Shown here: in pieces, positions 34,973-43,338 of the stretch
Layout: each line of letters starts with the position of its first letter
How positions within the stretch are numbered: position 1 is the first letter of the stretch
NCBI RefSeq assembly: GCF_004362665.1
Contig: NZ_SNXR01000018.1
Span: 62,001 to 126,000 of the forward strand
Origin: Flavobacterium dankookense
Lineage (GTDB): Bacteria; Bacteroidota; Bacteroidia; Flavobacteriales; Flavobacteriaceae
DNA: 64,000 nt
Direction of reading: 5' to 3'
Program-made: the position numbers and the translations under genes
Notes under the pieces: model-generated
What the model saw: only the letters and a program-made list of their open reading frames with translations
What the model was told of the DNA's origin: nothing
Database searches by the model: none

Positions 34973-35499
34973 ATTTCTTAAGCGGATATACCAAAGAAGT
35001 TTTTGCTACTGGAATAGTAATTTTAGTTCTAATCGTTTTGCGTTTTTTTATTGCCAAATTGGTTAGAAAATATGCTAGAACGAGTTCAATCATTGAGCAT
35101 CGAACCAACTTGGTGATAAAATACATCAATATTCTTTTAAATCTTCTAGCAATTGTTGGTTTGATAATCATTTGGGGTGTTGAAAAAAAAGACATTCTAG
35201 TTACATTTTCGTCTGTGGCAACCGTAATTGGTGTTGCTATGTTTGCTCAATGGTCAATTTTAAGTAATGTAACCTCTGGCATAATATTGTTTTTCTTTTT
35301 TCCTTTTAAAATTGGTGATATTATCAAAATTCATGATAAAGATTTCCCAATTCAAGCTGAAATTGAAGATATTAGTGCTTTTCATGTTAATCTAAAAACT
35401 ACCGATGGCGAAAGGATAACGTATCCAAACAATCTTTTACTTCAGAAAGGAATTTCAATTATTAATCAAAATTTTGATGATAAAGATTTCGTTGATTAA
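34969..35499 (+). CDS. MscS-family small-conductance mechanosensitive channel, compact
   Basis: A 176-residue membrane protein with three helices (about residues 10-30, 50-70 and 80-110) and a short soluble end. The pore-lining helix and following beta domain are recognisable: VATVIGVAMFAQWSILSNVTSG and PFKIGDIIKIHD. It is shorter than E. coli MscS (286 residues) and lacks most of the C-terminal alpha/beta domain, so gating may differ. It is the last gene of the five-gene operon and overlaps maf by 4 bases. Confidence 0.88.
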   Translation: MNFLSGYTKEVFATGIVILVLIVLRFFIAKLVRKYARTSSIIEHRTNLVIKYINILLNLLAIVGLIIIWGVEKKDILVTFSSVATVIGVAMFAQWSILSNVTSGIILFFFFPFKIGDIIKIHDKDFPIQAEIEDISAFHVNLKTTDGERITYPNNLLLQKGISIINQNFDDKDFVD

Positions 35500-35519
35500 T
35501 GCATTATAAACTATCTTTG
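35492..35519 (+). promoter_or_regulatory. promoter for the small secreted gene at 35555
   Basis: TTG at 35492-35494, 17 bases, then TATCTTTG at 35512-35519, 36 bases before the ATG. The TTG lies within the last codons of the MscS-like gene. Confidence 0.65.
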
Positions 35520-35554
35520 CAAAGAATTTTTGTTATCCCAAATCTACGAAAATA

Positions 35555-35905
35555 ATGAAGCTATACCCTTTTATATTAGCTATGCTGTTTGCATTGTTAT
35601 CCAACTTGTCATATTCTCAAGTCGCGGAGAGAAATTACAGACTTGAAATTAATCCAAAAAACAACTGTCTTTACAGGTATTTCTACTATCCAAATATTCA
35701 AACGTATTACGATTCGCTAAAAAAAGTATTCTACTATAAAGAAAATGGCGAATGGATTACCGCTGAAGAACTTCCTAAAAATTATGGTGGTTACTCACTT
35801 TACAAATTTTCAAGAGTTGATATAACCGATTATGATGATGATGAACCCTATCTTTTAATCGAAGAACATAAAATTAAATATCCTTATAAGAAAAAAGGCT
35901 ATTAA
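35555..35905 (+). CDS. small secreted protein, paralogue A of a tandem pair
   Basis: A 116-residue protein with a signal peptide (ending SNLSYSQ). The mature ~90 residues are aromatic and acidic, with NNCLYRYFYYPNIQTYYDSL, GEWITAEELPKNYGGYSLY and ITDYDDDEPYLLIEEH. It aligns along its whole length with the protein at 36202, so the two arose by duplication. No known domain is recognisable. The NYGGYSLY and ITDYD stretches are the most constant parts. Confidence 0.85.
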   Translation: MKLYPFILAMLFALLSNLSYSQVAERNYRLEINPKNNCLYRYFYYPNIQTYYDSLKKVFYYKENGEWITAEELPKNYGGYSLYKFSRVDITDYDDDEPYLLIEEHKIKYPYKKKGY

Positions 35906-36201
35906 CTTCAAATGCTATTTTTTTCTTAAAATCACTTTTCAGTTACTATTTTTCTTATCTTTGTTATAAGTTATTAATAATTTATCAATCTTATTAACAA
36001 TTTGCTATTGTAAAAAATTGATTGATAAGCAAAATAAAAACTGTCATTATTGTAAAACAAAATTTACAAATATTATAAAAAATTACATTTTATCGATGTT
36101 TTTATTTATTTAATCGATTATTTATGTATTTTTGTACTTAATAACTGAGATGCAAATAATATTGTTTTACAAAAACAGGTATCTGAATTAAAATTATTAT
36201 T
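35906..36201. other. 296-base AT-rich spacer with promoter for paralogue B
   Basis: Rich in A and T with several TTATTAACAATTT-like runs. A TATTTTTG box at 36127-36134 (TAnnTTTG) is the likely promoter element for the gene at 36202. No other gene or RNA is seen. Confidence 0.5.
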
Positions 36202-36582
36202 ATGAATGCGAAAAAAATACTTTTAGTGTTTGCATTTATTTATTGTAACACTATTTCGGCACAAGTAACTTATTTGGATAATACCAACAATTTAAAGTTC
36301 AACTCCAAAACGAATTGTAAATTACGATATCTCTATTTCCCTAATCTTCAAGCCTATTTTGACAAATTAGAAAAAGTGTATATCTTCCAAGAAAAAGGTG
36401 AATGGATCAAAGCGGAAGAACTTCCAATCAATTATGGTGGTTATTCGCTTTATAGTAAAGTTAGAGTTGTAATCACTGATTATGATGAAGAACACCCTTA
36501 CTCACAAATAAAAGTTCACAAAAAACAATTTCCTTATAATGCTAAAGGTCATTTTACTTATGCCACAGCATCCATCGATTAA
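36202..36582 (+). CDS. small secreted protein, paralogue B of a tandem pair
   Basis: A 126-residue protein with a signal peptide (ending NTISAQ). The mature part matches paralogue A closely: LRYLYFPNLQAYFDKLEKVY, GEWIKAEELPINYGGYSLY and ITDYDEEHPYSQIKVHKKQ. It has an additional short C-terminal extension (FTYATASID). The pair is separated by about 300 bases, and each copy has its own promoter, so regulation can differ. The function is unknown. Confidence 0.85.
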   Translation: MNAKKILLVFAFIYCNTISAQVTYLDNTNNLKFNSKTNCKLRYLYFPNLQAYFDKLEKVYIFQEKGEWIKAEELPINYGGYSLYSKVRVVITDYDEEHPYSQIKVHKKQFPYNAKGHFTYATASID

Positions 36583-36636
36583 ATAAAATTAGTGTTAAAT
36601 TCCAATTAAATAAAACAACTTTTTTTATTTAATATG

Positions 36637-36644
36637 TATATTTG
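36637..36644 (+). promoter_or_regulatory. -7 promoter box for the PIG-L/symporter operon
   Basis: TATATTTG, a TAnnTTTG match, 28 bases before the ATG at 36672. Confidence 0.6.
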
Positions 36645-36671
36645 AAGCTATTGCAAACCAAAGATTGAAAA

Positions 36672-39173
36672 ATGCAAAAGCTTTATAAATACTCTATTTT
36701 ATTTTTCCTTTTATCATTTAAAACAAGTCAAGCACAACAACCTGCTAAACTTACTTCTGCTGAAATTTATAATCAAATTCAAAAACTAAATTTTCTCGGC
36801 ACAGTGCTTTACGTCGCGGCACATCCTGACGATGAAAATACACGATTAATTTCTTATCTATCCAACGATACAAAAGCCCGAACTGGTTATTTATCGCTAA
36901 CTCGTGGTGATGGTGGTCAAAATTTAATTGGAACTGAACTACGTGAGTTACTCGGCGTAATTAGAACACAAGAACTTATCGAAGCTAGAAAAATAGATGG
37001 TGGCGAGCAGTTTTTTTCGCGTGCCAATGACTTTGGATATTCTAAAAACCCAACGGAAACTTTGGAAATTTGGGATAAAGAACAAGTACTAAGCGATGTT
37101 GTTTTAGCCATTCGCAAATTTCAACCCGACATTATAATCAATCGTTTTGATCATCGTTCGCCTGGAACAACTCATGGTCATCACACAGCTTCTGCAATGT
37201 TGAGCATCGAAGCTTTTGACAAAGTAAATGATGCTTCCTTTTTTCCAAATCAATTGGAATTCGTTAAAACTTGGCAACCAAAACGAATTTTCTTCAACAC
37301 ATCATGGTGGTTTTATGGCAGCAAAGAAAAATTTGATAAAGCCGATAAATCCAATTTAGCACAACTTCAAATTGGAACTTATTACCAAACCATTGGAAAA
37401 TCAAACCAAGAAATTGCTGCACTAAGTCGAAGTCGTCATCAATCGCAAGGATTTGGTTCAACAGGAACTCGAGGTGAAGAAGACGAATATTTAGAATTTC
37501 TAAAAGGTGAAAAACTAAACGATAAAAATGCAATTTTCGAAGGAATTGATACCACTTGGAATAGAGTTCAAGGTGGAAAAGCCATTGGAGAAATTTTAGC
37601 CAATGTTGAGAAAAACTTCGATTTCAAAAACCCATCGGCTAGCGTTTCTGGATTGGTAAAAGCCTATGATTTAATTCAAAATCTATCTGATAAACATTGG
37701 AAAGAAGTTAAATCCGAAGAAATAAAAAAAATCATTGCCGCTTGTACAGGATTATATATTGAAGCCGTTGCCGAGGTTCAAGAAATTACCCCAGATAGTC
37801 AATTAAAAGTAAAACTTGAGGTCATCAACAGAAGCTCAATTGCGATGAAACTTAATGGAATTGGTTCTATTCCAACTTATGAAACTAAGGAGAAAAAAGT
37901 TATAGAGTTAAAAAACAACTTACCTTTTACTGAAACCACTACATTAAACTTAAATAATACCATTGATTATACCAATGCATATTGGCTTAATAAAGTCGGA
38001 ACTGACGGAATGTATCGCGTAGACGAACAAGAAAAAATTGGTTTACCCGATGTAATCCGACAAGTTACCGTTGGATTTTGGATTGAAATTCTTGGCGTGG
38101 AAATTCCGTTTGACAGAAAAGTGATTTATAAATACAATGACGATATAAAAGGCGAAGTCTATCAACCGCTTGATATTGTTCCACTTGCAACTTCGTCTAT
38201 TGCTGAAAAAGTTTATATTTTTAATAATGACCGAAGCAAAACAGTTACTGTAAAAGTAAAAGCAGGAAAAGATAAAATCTCAGGGAATGTAAAACTTCAA
38301 CTTCCTGAAAACTGGTCGGTTTCACCAACAGAAATTCCGTTTGCATTGGATAGAAAAGGTGAAGAAGTTTTAGCCGTTTTTAATGTTTCATCATCACGAG
38401 AAATTAGTGAAGTAGAAATTAAAAGCATTGTAACAATTGACAATCAAGTATTTGACAAAGAAAAAATAGACATCAACTATTCGCATATCTACAAACAAAT
38501 GGTTTTAAAACCAGCCCAAGCCAAAGCCATTCGATTGAAAATTAAAACAAAAAACGAGAAAATCGCTTATATCATGGGTGCAGGCGATGAAGTTCCAAAG
38601 AGTTTACAACAAATGGGTTATGATGTAGAAATCATTAAACCCGAAACTATTTCGGCTGAAAAGCTAAGTTCATTTGATGTCATCATCACGGGAATTCGAG
38701 CTTATAATGTGGTAAACGCTTTAGCTTATAAACAAAAAATACTTTTGGATTTTGTTAAAAATGGCAAAACCATGATTGTGCAATACAACACTTTAGACGA
38801 TTTAGTTTCCAAAGAAATGGCACCTTTTCCATTGAAAATTTCTCGTGATAGAGTTACTGAGGAAGACGCCGAAGTTCGATTTTTAGAACCAAATCATCCA
38901 GTTTTAAATTATCCAAATAAAATAACTGTTAATGATTTCAAAGGCTGGAAACAAGAGCAAGGTTTATATTATCCGAACGAATGGGATAAGGCTTTCACTC
39001 CTATTCTATCCGCAAATGATGATGGAGAAAAACCAAAAAATGGTGCATTACTTGTAGCAAAATATGGCAAAGGAAACTACATTTACACTGGATTGAGCTT
39101 TTTTAGAGAATTGCCAGAAGGCGTTTCAGGAGCATTTCGTTTAATCGCAAATATGATAGCAATTGGAAAATAA
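36672..39173 (+). CDS. PIG-L (LmbE) family deacetylase, large exported form
   Basis: An 833-residue exported protein with a signal peptide (ending SQAQQ). The N-terminal ~230 residues form a LmbE-type zinc deacetylase with AAHPDDENTR near residue 53 and the HGHHTASA segment supplying a further zinc ligand. The middle part (about 370-620) consists of beta-sandwich domains, and the end (about 625-833) looks like a GATase/ThuA-type fold (IAYIMGAGDEVPKSL ... SFDVIITGIRAYN). LmbE enzymes remove acetyl from GlcNAc derivatives. Adjacent to a microprotein and a sodium-solute symporter, so it probably processes a sugar conjugate that is then imported. Confidence 0.9.
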   Translation: MQKLYKYSILFFLLSFKTSQAQQPAKLTSAEIYNQIQKLNFLGTVLYVAAHPDDENTRLISYLSNDTKARTGYLSLTRGDGGQNLIGTELRELLGVIRTQELIEARKIDGGEQFFSRANDFGYSKNPTETLEIWDKEQVLSDVVLAIRKFQPDIIINRFDHRSPGTTHGHHTASAMLSIEAFDKVNDASFFPNQLEFVKTWQPKRIFFNTSWWFYGSKEKFDKADKSNLAQLQIGTYYQTIGKSNQEIAALSRSRHQSQGFGSTGTRGEEDEYLEFLKGEKLNDKNAIFEGIDTTWNRVQGGKAIGEILANVEKNFDFKNPSASVSGLVKAYDLIQNLSDKHWKEVKSEEIKKIIAACTGLYIEAVAEVQEITPDSQLKVKLEVINRSSIAMKLNGIGSIPTYETKEKKVIELKNNLPFTETTTLNLNNTIDYTNAYWLNKVGTDGMYRVDEQEKIGLPDVIRQVTVGFWIEILGVEIPFDRKVIYKYNDDIKGEVYQPLDIVPLATSSIAEKVYIFNNDRSKTVTVKVKAGKDKISGNVKLQLPENWSVSPTEIPFALDRKGEEVLAVFNVSSSREISEVEIKSIVTIDNQVFDKEKIDINYSHIYKQMVLKPAQAKAIRLKIKTKNEKIAYIMGAGDEVPKSLQQMGYDVEIIKPETISAEKLSSFDVIITGIRAYNVVNALAYKQKILLDFVKNGKTMIVQYNTLDDLVSKEMAPFPLKISRDRVTEEDAEVRFLEPNHPVLNYPNKITVNDFKGWKQEQGLYYPNEWDKAFTPILSANDDGEKPKNGALLVAKYGKGNYIYTGLSFFRELPEGVSGAFRLIANMIAIGK

Positions 39174-39174
39174 C

Positions 39175-39282
39175 ATGGAAACACCAAAAAAATCTTCTTG
39201 GAAAAATAGCTATACATGGGTTTTAATAGCCAATGCTATTTATATTATCATCTTTTTTGTTTTAATGCAATTATTCTTCTGA
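39175..39282 (+). CDS. 35-residue membrane microprotein between PIG-L and symporter genes
   Basis: A 36-codon ORF, ATG one base after the PIG-L stop and TGA one base before the symporter ATG. It encodes a short polar N-terminus followed by a single hydrophobic helix (WVLIANAIYIIIFFVLMQ). Its tight fit between two operon genes, with no other use of the gap, argues that it is real. It may be a small subunit or stabiliser of the symporter. It is too short for family assignment. Confidence 0.7.
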   Translation: METPKKSSWKNSYTWVLIANAIYIIIFFVLMQLFF

Positions 39283-39283
39283 T

Positions 39284-40999
39284 ATGCAACAACTTGACTG
39301 GATTATATTATCGGTTACACTACTTTTTATCGTGTTCTATGGTGTTTATAAAACCAAAGGAAGTGCCAATGTAGAAGAATACATTCTTGGAAACAAAGAA
39401 ACTCCTTGGTGGACAGTTGGACTTTCGGTAATGGCAACACAAGCCAGTGCCATAACGTTTTTATCAACGCCTGGACAAGCCTATCACGACGGAATGGGTT
39501 TTGTACAATTTTATTTTGGATTGCCTATAGCTATGGTAGTCATTTCCATGACATTCATTCCAATCTATCATCGACTAAAAGTATATACTGCTTATGAATA
39601 TTTGGAACAGCGTTTTGACTTAAAAACACGTTCGTTTACAGCAATTTTATTTTTAATTCAACGAGGTTTAGGAACTGGTTTGACCATTTATGCTCCGTCA
39701 ATAATTTTATCTTCTATTCTAGGCTGGAATTTAACTATGCTCAATATTATCATTGGAATTTTGGTAATCATTTACACCTTTACTGGTGGAACAAAAGCGG
39801 TAAACGTTACCCAAAAGCAGCAAATGTTTATCATTATGAGTGGAATGTTTATTACTTTCTTTTTGATATTACATTATCTTCCAAACGATATGACTTTTTC
39901 AAACGCAATGCACATTGCTGGCGCCAATGATAAAATGAATATCCTAGATTTTTCTTTTGATCCTGAAAATCGTTATACTTTTTGGAGTGGAATTACTGGT
40001 GGTTTTTTCTTGATGCTTTCTTATTTTGGAACTGACCAATCGCAAGTTGGACGTTATCTTTCTGGAAAATCTGATAGAGAAAGTCAAATGGGTTTAATTA
40101 TGAATGGTTTCTTAAAAGTGCCAATGCAGTTTTTTATCCTTTTAACTGGTGTGATGGTTTTTGTATTTTTTCAATTCAATCCTGTTCCGTTACATTTCAA
40201 TCCTGTAAATCGTGATGCCATTTCAAAATCAATATATGCAGAAGATTACAACTCACTCGAAAGACAATTAAAACAATTAAGCGAAGAAAAAAAGGAATTC
40301 AATCTACTATATATTGACCATTTAAATCAAAATTATGACAACCCAATTTTGAGAAATAAATTAATTTCGTTGTCAGGAAAAGAGAAAGATTTACACGACC
40401 AAGCCAAAGAAATTATAACAAAAGTTGATAGTAAAGCAGAAACTAATGATAAAGATTACGTTTTTATCTATTTCATTTTAAACTACTTACCATCAGGTTT
40501 GATTGGGCTTTTGTTAGCTGTAATTTTATCAGCGGCAATGTCGTCTTCCGCTTCAGGATTAACAGCATTAGCTTCTACAACAGCAATTGATATTTATAAA
40601 AGAAATGTAAAAGGTGAAAAATCAGATAAGCATTTTGTAGATGCCACTAAATATTTCACACTACTTTGGGGAATTATCGCTATTCTTTTTGCTTGTGTCG
40701 GAACATTATTTGAAAACTTAATTCAGCTAGTAAACATTGTAGGTTCAATCTTTTACGGAACCGTTTTAGGTGTTTTTTTAGTTGGGTTTTATATCAAATT
40801 TGTCAAAGCAAATGCCATATTTTGTAGTGCTGTAATCAGTCAATTAACCATTTTTATTATCTATTATTTTGCAATTCACATCTATCCAAATGGAGAAGAA
40901 AAACTAGGTTATTTGTGGCTAAACTTTATTGGAGCTTCTTTAACCGTTGTTCTTTCCATCCTTTTCCAAATGTTTGACAGAAGAAAAGTTATCGCATAA
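39284..40999 (+). CDS. sodium:solute symporter (SSS family)
   Basis: A 571-residue polytopic transporter that couples uptake of a solute to sodium. It starts with LDWIILSVTLLFIVFYGVYKTKG and has the SSS features GLSVMATQASAITFLSTPGQAY in TM2, a TDQSQVGRYLSGK segment and AMSSSASGLTALASTTAID near TM9, with about 13-14 helices. An extra soluble stretch (residues about 310-385) lies between helices. The substrate is unknown, but PIG-L linkage suggests an amino sugar or sialic-acid-like compound. It is the last gene of the operon. Confidence 0.93.
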   Translation: MQQLDWIILSVTLLFIVFYGVYKTKGSANVEEYILGNKETPWWTVGLSVMATQASAITFLSTPGQAYHDGMGFVQFYFGLPIAMVVISMTFIPIYHRLKVYTAYEYLEQRFDLKTRSFTAILFLIQRGLGTGLTIYAPSIILSSILGWNLTMLNIIIGILVIIYTFTGGTKAVNVTQKQQMFIIMSGMFITFFLILHYLPNDMTFSNAMHIAGANDKMNILDFSFDPENRYTFWSGITGGFFLMLSYFGTDQSQVGRYLSGKSDRESQMGLIMNGFLKVPMQFFILLTGVMVFVFFQFNPVPLHFNPVNRDAISKSIYAEDYNSLERQLKQLSEEKKEFNLLYIDHLNQNYDNPILRNKLISLSGKEKDLHDQAKEIITKVDSKAETNDKDYVFIYFILNYLPSGLIGLLLAVILSAAMSSSASGLTALASTTAIDIYKRNVKGEKSDKHFVDATKYFTLLWGIIAILFACVGTLFENLIQLVNIVGSIFYGTVLGVFLVGFYIKFVKANAIFCSAVISQLTIFIIYYFAIHIYPNGEEKLGYLWLNFIGASLTVVLSILFQMFDRRKVIA

Positions 41000-41000
41000 A

Positions 41001-41031
41001 AAAAACCACGAATTAAATCTAATTCGTGGTT
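41001..41031. terminator. bidirectional terminator after the symporter gene
   Basis: AAACCACGAATTA-AATC-TAATTCGTGGTTT between convergent genes, with A and T on the two flanks. Confidence 0.85.
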
Positions 41032-41051
41032 TATACTATAACTAAGTAAAA

Positions 41052-41906
41052 TTATTTTTTACTCCATTCTTTGATACTGTCGTTATTCATTTTGACATAA
41101 TCATCATTTTTCTCTTTTTCAGCTCCAGCTAATGATAATTTTGCAGTAGCAATTGCACCTGCTTTATCACCTAGCTTTCCTTGGATTAATGATTTCAAAC
41201 GTAAATGCCAAAATGGAACATCAGTACCAGCTTTCACTAAAGAAACTGCTTTGTTTACATATTCTAAAGCTTTATTCAAATCTCCGTTAGATTGAAACAA
41301 ATATTGTGCAGATGAAAAATAATCTCCTGCTGTTGGTCCAGCTAATACTTTATTGATACTAGCCATAGCTGCTTTTTGAGTAGGAACATCAAACTTCACA
41401 GAAACCATTGTTTTCTCCCATGAAATATCCAAACTTGCGCTGTCATTTGTTAAATTTCCAATAGAGATTGTAAATGTCTCTACAGAATTATTTAAAGCAA
41501 TTGGATCAACATTTGTGCTTAAAGCAACTTTGTTTACGTCCCAGTTTTCCGGTGTTCCCCAATTTTCTGTGTCATTATAAAAAACAACTTCCCACATGTC
41601 TGCTTTTGGTGTAGTGAAAATAGCATATTTACCTTTTTTCAATGTAGTTCCTTTTATAACTACATCTTCGCTAAAAGTAACCATAGAATTTTGGTTAGCA
41701 CCAGTTCTCCATAATTTCCCGAATGGAACTAAATCACCAAAAACGGTTCTTCCTTTTGCACTTGGTCTTGAGTATTCAACCGTTACATCAGTTAAACCAA
41801 CTACTTGATTTAAAGTTGCTTTCGGACTTGGAGCAGGTGTTTTTACTTGTGCTTCAATTGTAAAATTAGCAATGATAATTGCCAATGCGATAATTATTTT
41901 TTTCAT
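41052..41906 (-). CDS. DUF2911 domain exported protein
   Basis: A 284-residue secreted protein with a signal peptide (ending NFTIEAQ). Residues about 30-175 match DUF2911: VTVEYSRPSAKGRTVFGDLVPFGKLWRTGANQNS and KKGKYAIFTTP followed by the NTENWGTPENWD area. The C-terminal ~100 residues are helical and resemble tetratricopeptide-type repeats (LEYVNKAVSLVK ... IATAKLSLAGAEKE). The function is unknown. Single gene, convergent with the symporter operon. Confidence 0.9.
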   Translation of the reverse strand: MKKIIIALAIIIANFTIEAQVKTPAPSPKATLNQVVGLTDVTVEYSRPSAKGRTVFGDLVPFGKLWRTGANQNSMVTFSEDVVIKGTTLKKGKYAIFTTPKADMWEVVFYNDTENWGTPENWDVNKVALSTNVDPIALNNSVETFTISIGNLTNDSASLDISWEKTMVSVKFDVPTQKAAMASINKVLAGPTAGDYFSSAQYLFQSNGDLNKALEYVNKAVSLVKAGTDVPFWHLRLKSLIQGKLGDKAGAIATAKLSLAGAEKEKNDDYVKMNNDSIKEWSKK

Positions 41907-42042
41907 GATATTTAAATTAGTTTGTCAAAATTACAAATAGTATTCCTTTCAAATGTTAATATAAACTTAAAAACAATTCTTTTTTGTTTAACAAATACCG
42001 ATAATAATTAAACATTTTGTAGTTTTACAAAAAATATTTCAA

Positions 42043-42522
42043 ATGAAAATTTACAGACTGCATACCAAACAAAATTTACCGATATCAATTGACGAAGCAT
42101 GGGATTTATTATCAGATCCAAAGAATTTACAGAAAATAACGCCTGATTATATGGGTTTCAAAATTCTTTCTGGAGCTGACAGACCAATGTTTCCCGGCCA
42201 AATCATCCAATATATTGTTACTCCAGTTTTAGGAATTCCTGCCAAATGGGTCACCGAAATTACACATGTTGTTGACAAAAAATATTTTGTAGATGAGCAA
42301 CGTTTTGGTCCTTATGCGCTTTGGCATCATAAACATTTTATAAAAGAAATTCCAGGTGGTGTTGAAATGGAAGACATTGTAGATTACAAAGTTCCAATGG
42401 GAATTTTAGGTCAACTAGTTCATCCTTTTTTGGTAAAACCTAAATTGAATGAAATATTTGAATACAGAAGAAAAAAATTAATCGAAATGTTTGGTGAATT
42501 TGACAGTCAAAATTCTAAATAA
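42043..42522 (+). CDS. SRPBCC (START/cyclase-like) ligand-binding protein
   Basis: A 159-residue cytoplasmic protein of the SRPBCC fold, which has a deep hydrophobic ligand pocket. The early segment IDEAWDLLSDPKNLQKITPDYMGFKIL and the FGPYALWHHKHFIKEIPGGVEMEDIVDYKVP strand-helix set are typical. Such proteins often stand beside a photolyase/cryptochrome in flavobacteria, as here with an SDR and photolyase downstream. Its ligand is unknown. The next gene begins 19 bases later. Confidence 0.88.
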   Translation: MKIYRLHTKQNLPISIDEAWDLLSDPKNLQKITPDYMGFKILSGADRPMFPGQIIQYIVTPVLGIPAKWVTEITHVVDKKYFVDEQRFGPYALWHHKHFIKEIPGGVEMEDIVDYKVPMGILGQLVHPFLVKPKLNEIFEYRRKKLIEMFGEFDSQNSK

Positions 42523-42541
42523 TAAATTCTAAAACTTACTC

Positions 42542-43240
42542 ATGAAAAACATACTACTTATTGGCGGTTCATACGGTATTGGATTAGCTATTGCTAAAGA
42601 ATTACAATATGAAAATAAAGTATTCATCGCCTCGAGAACCAATGACGAAATAGCCGAAATGCACGTTACGCACATTCCTTTTGATGCTTCAGCAGATACA
42701 TTAGATACATCCAAATTACCAGAAGTAATCGATGGATTAGTGTATTGCCCAGGAAGTATCAATCTTCGTCCGTTTCGTGGTTTAAAACCAGAAGCATTCG
42801 AACAAGATTTACAAATAAATTTTATAAGTTTGGTAAAAGTTATCCAATCGGTCTTACCTAATTTGACAGCATCCAATCAGTCTAGTATTGTGCTCTTTAG
42901 TTCGGTTGCTGCAAGTATGGGAATGCCTTTTCATACTTCGGTTGCAGCTGCAAAAGGTGCCATCGAAGGATTTGCAAAAGCATTGGCAGCCGAATACGCT
43001 CCAAAAGTTAGGGTAAATGTAATAGCACCATCATTAACCGATACGCCATTGGCAGAGAAGTTTTTGAGCAACGATGAGAAAAAAGAAAAATCAGCACAAC
43101 GACATCCGTTGAAAAGAGTTGGAACTTCTGATGATATGGCGCAAATGGCAAGTTTTTTATTATCTGAAAAAAGCAGTTGGATATCTGGACAAATCTTCCA
43201 TGTTGATGGCGGAATGTCAACTTTATTGGTAAATGGATAA
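42542..43240 (+). CDS. SDR-family protein lacking the catalytic tyrosine
   Basis: A 232-residue Rossmann-fold protein. The NAD(P) site is GGSYGIGLAIAKEL, the structural N-x-G region is CPGSI-NLRPF, and the serine of the triad is in LFSSVAAS. At the Y-x-x-x-K position the sequence is S-V-A-A-A-K, so the lysine is kept but the catalytic tyrosine is a valine. The C-terminus (SSWISGQIFHVDGGMSTL) is normal. It may be inactive, use other chemistry, or act as a binding protein. It lies between the SRPBCC and photolyase genes. Confidence 0.88.
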   Translation: MKNILLIGGSYGIGLAIAKELQYENKVFIASRTNDEIAEMHVTHIPFDASADTLDTSKLPEVIDGLVYCPGSINLRPFRGLKPEAFEQDLQINFISLVKVIQSVLPNLTASNQSSIVLFSSVAASMGMPFHTSVAAAKGAIEGFAKALAAEYAPKVRVNVIAPSLTDTPLAEKFLSNDEKKEKSAQRHPLKRVGTSDDMAQMASFLLSEKSSWISGQIFHVDGGMSTLLVNG

Positions 43241-43338
43241 CAATGTAAATAACAAAAATCAATGTCAATTGCAAAAATCAAATTTAAAAATTGAAATTGA
43301 TTTTTGAAGTTGTTTTTTGATATTGAAATTTTAAAAAT

